NCBI RefSeq assembly: GCF_003347205.1
Contig: NZ_QQBJ01000023.1
Location: 51,689 to 115,688, forward strand
Reading direction: 5' to 3'
Length of the DNA stretch: 64,000 bases
Source of the DNA: Mycolicibacterium moriokaense
Lineage (GTDB): Bacteria > Actinomycetota > Actinomycetes > Mycobacteriales > Mycobacteriaceae
Shown here: piece after piece, positions 18,353-26,875 of the stretch
How the letters are laid out: each line of letters opens with the position of its first letter
How positions within the stretch are numbered: position 1 is the stretch's first letter
Notes under the pieces: generated by a model
Database searches by the model: none
Told to the model about the DNA's origin: nothing
The model's input: only the letters and a program-made list of their open reading frames with translations
Made by a program: the position numbers and the translations under genes

Positions 18353-19051
18353 CTACACGTCCAGCAGCGCCTCGACGCAGGCCGCGCCGAGCAACCGCGG
18401 GTCTGCGCCCATCTGGTCCAGCGTGACGGTCCGCAGCGCCGCCATCGGCGCCGCGGCCACCCACTCCAGGCCGACCTCCAGCGGATGCACCGGGTCGTCG
18501 ACGGCGGCGGCCACGCCCATCGGCACCGCGAGCCGCTCCAGCTCGCCGCTGGTCGGGCAGACGTAGCGGGAAGCGGCCTCCATCGCCTCGGGCAGCGACG
18601 GCCACTGCCCGACCCAGGAGCGGGTCAGTTCGGCGGCCAGCCAGGCGGGGCTCGACGCGCGCATCGCCGAGGTCGCCGACACCAGCCCGTCGCGGCGTAG
18701 CAGGTCCGCCGAGTACCTGGCCGCCATCGCGGCGGGTGCGGCATCCGGCGCGCCCGTCCACGGCGGCAGCGCGGCCAGCACCGCGACGGCCCGGCTGGGA
18801 TGGGCCAACGCCCACGTGACCGCAACCGCCGCGCCGATGGACACTCCGCCGACGGCGATGGCGCCCAGCCGCGAGGCGTTGTCGAGTTCATCGATGTAGC
18901 CGTCGATCAACCGGTCCGGCTGGGGCGGCGGTGTCACGACGACGGCTCCCACGTCATGCAGGGCGGCCGAAAACGCCCGGTAGACGTAGTCGTCGTCGGA
19001 TCCGGTTCCGGGCAGCAGAACTGCCGTAACGCCGCGCAGATCGACCGTCAT
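18353..19051 (-). CDS. Alpha/beta hydrolase
   Basis: 232 residues. The core reads AVLLPGTGSDDDYVYRAF (oxyanion side), then the nucleophile elbow GGVSIGAAVAVTWAL with Ser in G-V-S-I-G, and a final hydrolase strand VPMGVAAAVDDPVHPLEVG where Asp and His of the triad are likely. It corresponds to Rv2695 in position. Substrate unknown. It is convergent with the DUF3710 gene (15 bp apart). Confidence 0.82.
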   Translation of the reverse strand: MTVDLRGVTAVLLPGTGSDDDYVYRAFSAALHDVGAVVVTPPPQPDRLIDGYIDELDNASRLGAIAVGGVSIGAAVAVTWALAHPSRAVAVLAALPPWTGAPDAAPAAMAARYSADLLRRDGLVSATSAMRASSPAWLAAELTRSWVGQWPSLPEAMEAASRYVCPTSGELERLAVPMGVAAAVDDPVHPLEVGLEWVAAAPMAALRTVTLDQMGADPRLLGAACVEALLDV

Positions 19052-19183
19052 GATCCGATCGTGCCGTGTGGTCTAAATCACCGGCGTGGCGGGTAACCCC
19101 CAGCGTGGCATTGGGGAACTAACAGGTCTACCGTGGCGTTGGTTGGGGATCCACGGTGGATTCACAGATTGGCAGGAGACGCC

Positions 19184-19555
19184 ATGGCTACGGCCGAAGG
19201 GTATCTGCGACGGCTCACACGTCGGCTGACGGAGGACCCAGAACAACTGGACGTCGAAGAGTTGACCGAGGAGGCCGCCAACACCGGCGCTCAAAAAGCG
19301 GTCGACTGTCAACGCGGGCAGGAAGTGACGATGGTCGGCACGCTGCGCAGCGTGGAGACCAACGCCAAGGGTTGCGCAGGCGGCATCAAGGCCGAACTGT
19401 TCGACGGCACCGAGGCGGTCATGCTGGTCTGGCTCGGCCAGCGGCGCATTCCGGGCATCGAGTCGGGCCGCACCCTGCGGGTGCACGGCCGGATGGGAAA
19501 GCTCGAGAACGGCACCAAAGCGATCTACAACCCCCACTACGAGATTCAGAAGTAG
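19184..19555 (+). CDS. OB-fold nucleic-acid-binding protein
   Basis: 123 residues beginning MATAEGYLRRLTRRLTEDPEQ. The segment GQEVTMVGTLRSVETN followed by VMLVWLGQRRIPGIESGRTLRVHGRMG is a compact OB-fold of the kind found in RecG and aminoacyl-tRNA synthetase wedge domains. ATG 19184 has GGAG upstream and matches family starts (Rv2694c). A 13-bp palindrome sits about 20 bases before the start. It heads a rightward run with the DUF3159 and MFS genes. Confidence 0.88.
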   Translation: MATAEGYLRRLTRRLTEDPEQLDVEELTEEAANTGAQKAVDCQRGQEVTMVGTLRSVETNAKGCAGGIKAELFDGTEAVMLVWLGQRRIPGIESGRTLRVHGRMGKLENGTKAIYNPHYEIQK

Positions 19556-19580
19556 TCACTCGCCACGTACCGTTGAGGTC

Positions 19581-20258
19581 GTGTCCGAAAAGGAATCCGG
19601 CGGCGCCCACGCCATCCTCGAACAGATGGGCGGCATCAGCGGCCTGATCTACTCGTCGCTTCCCATCCTCGTCTTCGTCCCCGTTTCCTCGCTCGCAGGC
19701 CTGATGCCCGCGATCATCGCCGCACTGTCGGTCGCCGCGGTGATCCTGGTCTGGCGGCTGGCCCGCAAGGAGACCGTGCAGCCGGCGGTCTCCGGATTCA
19801 TCGGCGTCGGAGTCTGCGCCGCCATCGCCTACGCCGTCGGCGAGTCCAAGGGCTACTTCCTGTACGGCATCTGGATGTCGCTGTTCTGGGCTGTGGTCTT
19901 CTTGGTCTCCGTGCTGATCCGTAGACCCGTGGTGGGTTACATCTGGAGCTGGGTCAACGGGCACGACCGCGGCTGGCGCAACGTGCGGCGGGCCGTGCTG
20001 GTCTTCGACGTCGCGACGATCACCTGGGTGCTGGTGTTCGCCTCCCGGTTCCTGGTGCAGCGCCACCTCTACGACGCCAACGAGACTGGCTGGCTGGCCG
20101 CGGCGCGCATCGCGATGGGCTGGCCGTTGACCGCGTTGGCGGCGTTGGCGACCTACCTGGCGATCCGGTCGGCCCAGCGCGCCCTGCACGCACATGCCCC
20201 GGTGCCGGCGCAGGACGCGCCGCAGGGCGAGCCCGAGGACGCGGTGCGGGAAACCTAG
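19581..20258 (+). CDS. DUF3159 membrane protein
   Basis: 225 residues from GTG 19581. Five or six membrane helices, for example GLIYSSLPILVFVPVSSLAGL and LYGIWMSLFWAVVFLVSVLI; the soluble signature VNGHDRGWRNVRRAVLVFD is typical of DUF3159 (Rv2693c). The 25-residue tail is acidic. Transport role suspected from topology only. The next gene's start codon directly follows its stop, with no spacer, pointing to coupled translation. Confidence 0.85.
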   Translation: MSEKESGGAHAILEQMGGISGLIYSSLPILVFVPVSSLAGLMPAIIAALSVAAVILVWRLARKETVQPAVSGFIGVGVCAAIAYAVGESKGYFLYGIWMSLFWAVVFLVSVLIRRPVVGYIWSWVNGHDRGWRNVRRAVLVFDVATITWVLVFASRFLVQRHLYDANETGWLAAARIAMGWPLTALAALATYLAIRSAQRALHAHAPVPAQDAPQGEPEDAVRET

Positions 20259-21734
20259 TTGGCCGACACCCGCGAGCGCCGGGACGCATCGCTGATCGCC
20301 GTTGCCATCCTGGCCTCGTTCGTCGCGTTCCTCGACGGCTCCGTCGTCAACCTCGCATTGCCGGCCATCGCCAGGGATCTCGGCGGCGGCCTGACGCTGC
20401 AGCAGTGGGTGGTCGACGGCTACCTGCTCACCCTCGGCGCGCTGATCCTGGTCGCGGGCGCGATCTCGGACGCCTTCGGACGCCTGGTCGTGCTGCGGCT
20501 GGGGCTGGTCGTCTTCGCGGTGTCGTCGCTGCTGTGCGCTGCCGCGCCGACCGGCTGGGTGCTGATCGCCGCCCGCTGCCTTCAGGGGGTCGGCGCGGCG
20601 TTCCTGGTGCCCAGTTCGCTGGCGATGATCAACGCGCGCTTCTCGGGTGCCCAACAGGCCCGAGCGATCGGCACCTGGACCGCCTGGACCGGAACGGCTT
20701 TCGTCATCGGCCCGCTGCTCGGCGGTGTGCTGGTGGACGCGCTGAACTGGCGCTGGATCTTCGGGGTCAACATCGCCCCGCTGGCCGTCACGCTGTACCT
20801 GACGGCCAGGCTGCCGCGCGAGGAGTCGCGGGCCGCATCGCCTGCGCGGATCGATGTCGTCGGGGCGGTGCTGACCGGCGTCGGGCTGACCGGCACCGTG
20901 TACGCACTCATCGAGCAGCAGCGCCTCGGCCCGCTTCACCCGGCCGTCGTGGGCAGCCTGCTGGTCGGCCTCGGCTGTCTGGCGGTGTTCCCGTGGTGGG
21001 AGCACAGGACGCCGAATCCGATGATGCCGCTGCACATCTTCGCTGCGCGCAACTTCGCGGTCGGCAACCTCGCCACGGTGTTTCTCTACGCCGCGGTCTC
21101 GCTGGGCACCCTGATGCTGGCGCTGTTCCTCCAGGAGGCGGCGGGCCTGTCGGCCGCGCAGGCCGGATTCGCCACGCTCCCGATCCCGGTGCTGTCGTTC
21201 TTCCTGGCGCGGTGGTTCGGCACGCTGGCCGGCCGGCACGGACCGCGGCTCTACATGGCGGCCGGGCCGCTGGTCGCCGCCGCCGGCTTCGTGTTGATGA
21301 CAGGCGTGCGTGAGCCGTTCGACATCTGGACGCAGCTGATGGGCGGCCTGGTGGTGTTCGGGCTCGGGCTGTCGATGACGGTCTCGCCGTTGACGTCGGC
21401 CATCCTGGCCGCGGTGGATCCGGCACAGAGCGGTATCGGCTCGGCGATCAACAACGCGATCTCGCGGATCGCCGGGCTGATCGCGATCGCCTTCACGGGT
21501 GTGATCGTCGGGCTGGGCCAGTCGAGTGACGGAAGTGGTGTCGGCTCAATGGATTTCGCCGGATTCCGGCACGGCGCCTACGTGGTGGCGGCGTTGTTGG
21601 CGGTGGCGGGCCTGATTTCCTGGGTGGGCATCCGCAACAACGAATGCGACTACCGCCGGGTGTCGGCGAGGGCGGTGGCGCGCTGTCACGACCGCGCGAC
21701 GCCGCCGCCCGCGTTCACCGACGGTGGGCGCTAG
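20259..21734 (+). CDS. MFS drug exporter, DHA2 (14-helix) family
   Basis: 491 residues from a TTG start immediately after the preceding stop. The motif FVAFLDGSVVNLALPAIARDL in helix 1 and WVVDGYLLTLGALIL mark the EmrB/QacA group; hydrophobicity supports 14 helices. It probably expels hydrophobic compounds in exchange for protons. It is translationally coupled to the DUF3159 gene, and its last four bases overlap the end of the convergent ceoC. I do not recall it at this site in M. tuberculosis. Confidence 0.87.
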   Translation: MADTRERRDASLIAVAILASFVAFLDGSVVNLALPAIARDLGGGLTLQQWVVDGYLLTLGALILVAGAISDAFGRLVVLRLGLVVFAVSSLLCAAAPTGWVLIAARCLQGVGAAFLVPSSLAMINARFSGAQQARAIGTWTAWTGTAFVIGPLLGGVLVDALNWRWIFGVNIAPLAVTLYLTARLPREESRAASPARIDVVGAVLTGVGLTGTVYALIEQQRLGPLHPAVVGSLLVGLGCLAVFPWWEHRTPNPMMPLHIFAARNFAVGNLATVFLYAAVSLGTLMLALFLQEAAGLSAAQAGFATLPIPVLSFFLARWFGTLAGRHGPRLYMAAGPLVAAAGFVLMTGVREPFDIWTQLMGGLVVFGLGLSMTVSPLTSAILAAVDPAQSGIGSAINNAISRIAGLIAIAFTGVIVGLGQSSDGSGVGSMDFAGFRHGAYVVAALLAVAGLISWVGIRNNECDYRRVSARAVARCHDRATPPPAFTDGGR

Positions 21735-22399
21735 CGATTCTGCGGGTGCAGCAAGAGTTCGCGTAGTTCGTCCTCGGCCTCGGCGACCGCCACGAACAGC
21801 AGTTCGTCGCCGCCCTCGAGCGGTTCGTCGCCCTCCGGCACGATGACCCGTGAGCCGCGCAGGATCGTCACCAGCGCCGCATCGCGGGGGAGTTGCAGCT
21901 TGCGCAGCGGCTTGCCACCCCACGGGGTGTCGACGGGCAGCGTGATCTCGATCAGACTGGCCTGTCCGGTCCGGAACTCCATCAGGTGCACCAGGTCGCC
22001 GACGGCGACGGCCTCCTCCACGAGCGAGGCCAGCATCCGCGGCGTGGACACCGCGACGTCGACGCCCCAAGCCTCGTCGAACAGCCACTCGTTGCGCGGA
22101 TCGTTGGCGCGGGCCACCACCCGCGGCACCGCGAACTCCGTCTTGGCCAGCAGGCTGACCACGACGTTGACCTTGTCGTCGCCCGTGGCGGCGATCACCA
22201 CGTCGAACTCCTCCAGGTGCACCGACTCCAGCAGGGTCAGCTCGCAGGCGTCGCCGAGGCGCCAGTGCGCGGCCGGGATGTCGTCGACGTCGACATGGCT
22301 GGGATTGCGTTCCAGCAGCGTCACCTCGTGGCCGTTCTCGACCAGCTCGCGTGCGATGGACCGGCCGACGGCGCCCGCCCCGGCGATTGCGACTTTCAT
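21731..22399 (-). CDS. ceoC: Potassium uptake regulator CeoC (TrkA type)
   Basis: 222 residues. N-terminal NAD-binding TrkA-N domain (MKVAIAGAGAVGRSIAREL, glycine-rich loop and acidic LLERNP), then a TrkA-C domain after about residue 140 (LIEITLPVDTPWGGKPLRKLQLPRDAALVTILRG). It acts as a cytosolic gating subunit of Trk-type K+ channels, binding nucleotides. It is directly downstream of ceoB (37 bp), a paired arrangement known in mycobacteria. Confidence 0.92.
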   Translation of the reverse strand: MKVAIAGAGAVGRSIARELVENGHEVTLLERNPSHVDVDDIPAAHWRLGDACELTLLESVHLEEFDVVIAATGDDKVNVVVSLLAKTEFAVPRVVARANDPRNEWLFDEAWGVDVAVSTPRMLASLVEEAVAVGDLVHLMEFRTGQASLIEITLPVDTPWGGKPLRKLQLPRDAALVTILRGSRVIVPEGDEPLEGGDELLFVAVAEAEDELRELLLHPQNR

Positions 22400-22436
22400 C
22401 GGCGCCGCTCCTCAAGTTCGTCGCCGGCGGTCTTCA

Positions 22437-23111
22437 TCAGGCGCCCTCGCTGTCTTCGCTCGGCGGCAGCGCCGCGATGGCCAGCGCCTCGGCGATGTGA
22501 CCGGCGATGGCGGCGACGTAGACCTGGTCGCCCGCCTGGATCACCGTCTTGACGTCGGGCAGCAGCCCGCTGCCGAACCGGATGATGAACGCCACGCGGC
22601 CTCCGGTGGCCTCCTCGAGCTCGGTCATCCGGCGACCGACCCAGCCTTCGTGCAGCGCCAGCTCGGCCACGCCGACGTTTCCCGACGGATCGCGCCACTT
22701 GGTGGTCTCGGTCTCCCGGGTCAGCACGTTGAGAAGTCGGTCGGTCGTCCACGGCACGGTCGCCACGGTCGGTATCCCGAGCCGCTCGTAGACCTTCGCC
22801 CGTTTGGCGTCGTAGATGCGGGCCACCACGCGTTCCACGCCGAACGTCTCGCGGGCCACCCGCGCCGAGATGATGTTCGAGTTGTCGCCCGAGGACACCG
22901 CGGCGAACGCCGAGGCCTCCTCGATGCCCGCGCGCAGCAGCACGTCGCGGTCGAACCCCATGCCCAGCACGCGTTCGCCGGGGAACTCGGGGGACAACCT
23001 GTTGAACGCTGTGCTGTCCCGGTCGATGACGGCGACATCGTGACCGATCCGGGCCAGACCGTCGGCCAGCGATGCGCCTACGCGGCCGCATCCCATCACC
23101 ACTACTCGCAC
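22437..23111 (-). CDS. ceoB: Potassium uptake regulator CeoB (TrkA type)
   Basis: 224 residues, paralogue of CeoC. Begins MRVVVMGCGRVGASLADGLARIGHDVAVID, a classical Rossmann nucleotide loop with the acidic residue at the end of the second strand. TrkA-C domain follows (ELALHEGWVGRRMTELEEATGG). CeoB and CeoC together probably build a heteromeric regulatory ring on a K+ transporter; no transporter subunit lies here, but the adjacent divergent APC permease is a candidate partner. Confidence 0.92.
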   Translation of the reverse strand: MRVVVMGCGRVGASLADGLARIGHDVAVIDRDSTAFNRLSPEFPGERVLGMGFDRDVLLRAGIEEASAFAAVSSGDNSNIISARVARETFGVERVVARIYDAKRAKVYERLGIPTVATVPWTTDRLLNVLTRETETTKWRDPSGNVGVAELALHEGWVGRRMTELEEATGGRVAFIIRFGSGLLPDVKTVIQAGDQVYVAAIAGHIAEALAIAALPPSEDSEGA

Positions 23112-23208
23112 CTTGCGGTCCTTTCGGCTGCAGCTCGAAATAGCCGTCTGTGAATCTGCGCACTGGGAACGCTACAGCCAAACTCGTCTGGGCTTACTCT
23201 TGGCTCTC

Positions 23209-25206
23209 GTGTCCAAGCTTTCGACCGCTGCCCGGCGGCTGGTCCTCGGCAGGCCCTTCCGCAGCGACAGGTTGTCCCACACGCTGTTGCCCAAGCGGAT
23301 CGCCCTGCCGGTGTTCGCCTCCGACGCGATGTCATCGGTCGCCTATGCGCCGGAGGAGATCTTCCTGGTGCTCTCGGTGGCCGGCTTGTCGGCCCTGTCG
23401 ATGGCCCCGTGGATCGGGCTCGCGGTCGCCGCCGTCATGCTGATCGTGATCGCGAGCTACCGGCAGAACGTGCACGCCTACCCGTCGGGCGGCGGCGACT
23501 ACGAGGTGGTCACCACGAACCTGGGCCCGACCGCCGGGCTGACGGTGGCCAGCGCGCTGCTGGTCGACTACGTGCTGACCGTCGCGGTGTCGATGGCGTC
23601 GGCGATGTCCAACATCGGCTCGGCGATCCCGTTCGTCGACCACCACAAGGTGCTGTTCGCCGTCACCGCGATCCTCATCCTGGCGTCGATGAACCTGCGC
23701 GGAATGCGGGAGTCCGGAACGGCCTTCGCGATCCCGACGTACGCGTTCATGATCGGCATGTACGTCATGATCGGCTACGGCTTCTTCCAGATCTTCCTGC
23801 TGGGCAAGCCGCTGCGCGCCGAGTCCGCCGACTTCGGTGTCCACACCGAACACGGCGAGGTGCTGGGCTTCGCCATGATTTTCCTTGTGGCCCGGGCATT
23901 TTCGTCGGGCTGCGCGGCACTCACGGGCGTCGAGGCGATCAGCAACGGCGTGCCCGCGTTTCAAAAACCGAAGTCGCGCAACGCCGCCACCACGCTGGCG
24001 CTGTTGGGACTCATCGCGATCACGCTCTTCATGGGCATCATCATGCTGGCCAAGGAGACCGGCGCGAAACTGGCCGACGACCCGGAGAACCAACTGGTCG
24101 GCGCGCCGCCGGACTACCAGCAGAAGACCTTGGTCACCCAGCTGGCCGACGCGGTCTTCCATCACTCGCCGGTCGGGCTGTACCTGATCGCCGGGGTGAC
24201 CGCGCTGATCCTGATCCTGGCCGCCAACACCGCGTTCAACGGCTTCCCGGTGCTGGGCTCGATCCTGGCCCAGGACAGCTTTCTGCCGCGCCAGCTGCAC
24301 ACCCGCGGGGACCGGCTGGCGTTCTCCAACGGCATCCTGTTCCTGGCGTTCGCCGCCGTCGCCTTCATCGTCGCGTTCCAGGCCCAGGTCACCGCGCTCA
24401 TCCAGCTCTACATCGTGGGCGTGTTCGTATCCTTCACGCTCAGCCAGATCGGGATGGTGCGGCACTGGACCCGGCTGCTCGCGGTGGAGTCCAACAGCGC
24501 GACCAGGGCGAAGATGCAGCGGTCCCGGGTGATCAACACCATCGGGTTCATCTGCACCGGCACCGTGCTGGTCATCGTCGTGATCACCAAGTTCATGGCG
24601 GGCGCCTGGATCGCCATCCTTGCGATGACCAGCCTGTTCATCCTGATGAAGATGATTCACCGGCACTACGCGACGGTGGCGCGCGAACTCGAGGAACAGC
24701 AGGCCGCCGAGGAGGGCGGGATCGTGCTGCCCAGCCGCAACCACGCCATCGTGCTGGTCTCCAAACTGCACCTGCCGACGTTGCGTGCGCTCGCCTACGC
24801 CCGCGCCACCCGTCCCGACGAGTTGGAGGCCATCACCGTCAGCGTGGACGACGCCGAGACGCGTCAGCTGGTGCACAAGTGGGAGGAGAGCGACATCTCG
24901 GTGCCGCTGAAGGTGGTCGCTTCCCCATACCGTGAGATCACCCGCCCGGTGCTCGACTACGTCAAACGCATCAGCAAGGAGTCGCCGCGCACGGTCGTCA
25001 CGGTCTTCATCCCCGAATACGTGGTCGGCCACTGGTGGGAGCAGGTGCTGCACAACCAGAGCGCTCTGAGGCTCAAGGGCAGGCTGCTGTTCATGCCGAA
25101 CGTGATGGTCACTTCGGTTCCCTGGCAGCTGAATTCGTCGGAGCGGCTGAGGACGTTGCAGCCGCAGTCGGCGCCGGGCGACGCCCGTCGGGGCTTCCTG
25201 GATTGA
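23209..25206 (+). CDS. APC superfamily permease with cytosolic UspA-like domain
   Basis: 665 residues from GTG 23209 (VSKLSTAARRLVLGRPFRSDRL). About 12 membrane helices in residues 45-480, starting ALPVFASDAMSSVAYAPEEIFLVL, followed by a 170-residue cytosolic domain (HAIVLVSKLHLPTLRALAYARATRPDE...) resembling universal stress or KUP-like regulatory domains. It fits APC/KdpX-like transporters recently linked to potassium or cyclic dinucleotide control. It diverges from ceoB with a 97-bp gap, and a shared potassium role is an inference from that pairing. Confidence 0.85.
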   Translation: MSKLSTAARRLVLGRPFRSDRLSHTLLPKRIALPVFASDAMSSVAYAPEEIFLVLSVAGLSALSMAPWIGLAVAAVMLIVIASYRQNVHAYPSGGGDYEVVTTNLGPTAGLTVASALLVDYVLTVAVSMASAMSNIGSAIPFVDHHKVLFAVTAILILASMNLRGMRESGTAFAIPTYAFMIGMYVMIGYGFFQIFLLGKPLRAESADFGVHTEHGEVLGFAMIFLVARAFSSGCAALTGVEAISNGVPAFQKPKSRNAATTLALLGLIAITLFMGIIMLAKETGAKLADDPENQLVGAPPDYQQKTLVTQLADAVFHHSPVGLYLIAGVTALILILAANTAFNGFPVLGSILAQDSFLPRQLHTRGDRLAFSNGILFLAFAAVAFIVAFQAQVTALIQLYIVGVFVSFTLSQIGMVRHWTRLLAVESNSATRAKMQRSRVINTIGFICTGTVLVIVVITKFMAGAWIAILAMTSLFILMKMIHRHYATVARELEEQQAAEEGGIVLPSRNHAIVLVSKLHLPTLRALAYARATRPDELEAITVSVDDAETRQLVHKWEESDISVPLKVVASPYREITRPVLDYVKRISKESPRTVVTVFIPEYVVGHWWEQVLHNQSALRLKGRLLFMPNVMVTSVPWQLNSSERLRTLQPQSAPGDARRGFLD

Positions 25207-26399
25207 CCGACGACCTGACGCTGACCACCGGGGCGCCCGCCAACGGTGGTAGTTGCGTCGCGCGGCACGAGGGCCGCGTCGTGTTCGTCCGCTACGCACT
25301 GCCCGGCGAACGTGTCCGGGTGCGCGTGGTCGCCGATCGCGGATCGTATTGGCACGCAGAGGTTCTCGACGTGCTGGAGCCGTCGCCGGATCGGGTCGAT
25401 TCGCTCTGCCCGATCGCCGGCGTCGACGGCGCGGGGTGTTGTGATCTGGCGTTCGCCGCGCCGGATGCCGCGCGCCGCCTGAAGGGCGCGGTGGTGGCGA
25501 ACCAGCTGACGAAGCTGGGCGGATACCACTGGTCTGACGAGGCCGACGCGGCTGCCGAACCGATCGGTGCCGGCGATGCGACGGGCTGGCGAAGCAGGGT
25601 TCGGCTGGACACCGACGACGGCGGCCGCGCCGGTTTCCACCGTTACCACAGCGCAGCACTTGTCACCGACCTGCGCTGCGCACAGTTGCCGCCGGCTGCC
25701 CTCGACGACCTGGCCGATGGCGGCTGGCCCGCGGGCGCGCACCTGCACGTCGCCTTCGACGACGACGGCGCCCGCCACGTCGTGCAGTCCGGCCCACGCG
25801 TCGGCAAGCGCACCTCGACCCGCGTCGTCGAGGGCAGCTACGAAGCGACGCAACGGGTCAGGGGACGGGTGTGGCGGGTGCCGGTGACGGCGTTCTGGCA
25901 GGCCCATCGCGACGCCGCAGGCGTGTACAGCGCCCTGGTGGCCGAGTGGGCGCAACCGCGCTCCGGGGCGCTGGCGTGGGACCTGTACGGCGGCGCAGGG
26001 GTTTTCGCCGCGGTGCTGGCCGAGGCCGTCGGCGACAGCGGGCAGGTGGTCACCGTCGACACGTCGCGCGGCGCCTCGCGATCGGCTACGGCGGCCCTGG
26101 CCGATCTGGCCAATGTCTCGGTGGTCACCGACTCGGTCCGGCGCGCCCTCGCGGCCCAGCCCAAGGGTGCCGACGTGGCCGTGCTGGACCCCCCGCGCTC
26201 GGGCGCCGGCCGCGAGGTGATCGACATGCTGGCGGCCGCCGCGGTGCCGCGAATCATCCACATCGGTTGTGAGGCGGCGTCATTCGCCCGCGATATCGGG
26301 CTGTACCTGGCGCACGGCTACCGGGTGGAGCAGCTGCGGGTGTTCGACTCGTTCCCGCTCACTCACCACATCGAGAGTGTCGCGGTGCTGACGCGCTGA
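25203..26399 (+). CDS. TrmA/RlmD-type RNA uracil-5-methyltransferase with TRAM domain
   Basis: 398 residues from a TTG at 25203 that overlaps the preceding stop (four shared bases). N-terminal TRAM domain (about 1-60, GGSCVARHEGRVVFVRYALPGERVRV), cysteine cluster in SLCPIAGVDGAGCCDLAFA that could hold an Fe-S cluster, then the SAM-binding domain with WDLYGGAGVFAAVLAE. The catalytic region is AVLDPPRSGAG and HIGCEAASFARD, with the nucleophilic Cys in GCEAA. It would methylate C5 of a uridine in 23S rRNA or tRNA; the exact site is not predictable. Confidence 0.88.
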   Translation: MTDDLTLTTGAPANGGSCVARHEGRVVFVRYALPGERVRVRVVADRGSYWHAEVLDVLEPSPDRVDSLCPIAGVDGAGCCDLAFAAPDAARRLKGAVVANQLTKLGGYHWSDEADAAAEPIGAGDATGWRSRVRLDTDDGGRAGFHRYHSAALVTDLRCAQLPPAALDDLADGGWPAGAHLHVAFDDDGARHVVQSGPRVGKRTSTRVVEGSYEATQRVRGRVWRVPVTAFWQAHRDAAGVYSALVAEWAQPRSGALAWDLYGGAGVFAAVLAEAVGDSGQVVTVDTSRGASRSATAALADLANVSVVTDSVRRALAAQPKGADVAVLDPPRSGAGREVIDMLAAAAVPRIIHIGCEAASFARDIGLYLAHGYRVEQLRVFDSFPLTHHIESVAVLTR

Positions 26400-26429
26400 C
26401 TCTGTCGGCACCGCGACCACCCCCGTGTG

Positions 26430-26720
26430 TCAGTGGGTCTGCGCCCGTTGCGCGGCCGTGTGGGGCCCGAACTCGTTGGCGACGACGTTGACGCTGTCGG
26501 CCGGAAATCCGCCGCGGCGGGCGTGCTCGCGGATGGCGTCCTCGTCGTCGGCCTCGTGCACGCAGTAGATCTTGTCACCCGCGACGTAGCTGGTGATCCA
26601 GCGATAGGGCACGCCGAGGGACTCGGCGACGTCGTTGGACGTGCCCGCGATCGCCGCCAGTTCCTCCTGGCTCAGGTCGCTGGCACCGGGGATGTTTCGT
26701 TCGATGACGTAGCGCTTCAT
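26430..26720 (-). CDS. DUF4242 family (nickel-binding SCO4226-like) protein
   Basis: 96 residues starting MKRYVIERNIPGASDLSQEEL. The DUF4242 core (ERNIPGA, VAGDKIYCVHEADDEDAIREHARRGGFPADSV) is a ferredoxin-like fold whose characterised relative binds nickel. An in-frame extension upstream is rejected because ATG 26720 has a ribosome site (GGAGGAG) seven bases before it. It is divergent from a large LuxR-type regulator, a neighbourhood seen elsewhere for this family. Confidence 0.82.
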   Translation of the reverse strand: MKRYVIERNIPGASDLSQEELAAIAGTSNDVAESLGVPYRWITSYVAGDKIYCVHEADDEDAIREHARRGGFPADSVNVVANEFGPHTAAQRAQTH

Positions 26721-26875
26721 GAGTGCTTCTCCTCCTCTGCCGCGACGGAGTGTCGGGCATGACCAACGGTGCGGCCACCGCCCCCTCGGGCACATGGGGA
26801 GTAGTTCCCCATCTTGTGCGCCGGATGTTGTTTGCGCTGTTCGGAGGGGGGTCGATAGCGCTACCATTCGGCGCT

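Noticed and set aside
18342-18357. Short stem agagg-acg-cctct between the DUF3710 and hydrolase genes
   Set aside because: Five base pairs with a three-base loop and no U tract are too weak to call a terminator.
19419-21239. Long 606-codon frame on the complement
   Set aside because: It is antisense to the OB-fold, DUF3159 and MFS genes, rich in Arg/Gln/His and without domain features: a high-GC shadow.
23332-25659. 775-codon frame on the complement
   Set aside because: Antisense to the APC permease; Arg/Asp/His-rich low-complexity sequence typical of GC codon-bias shadow frames.
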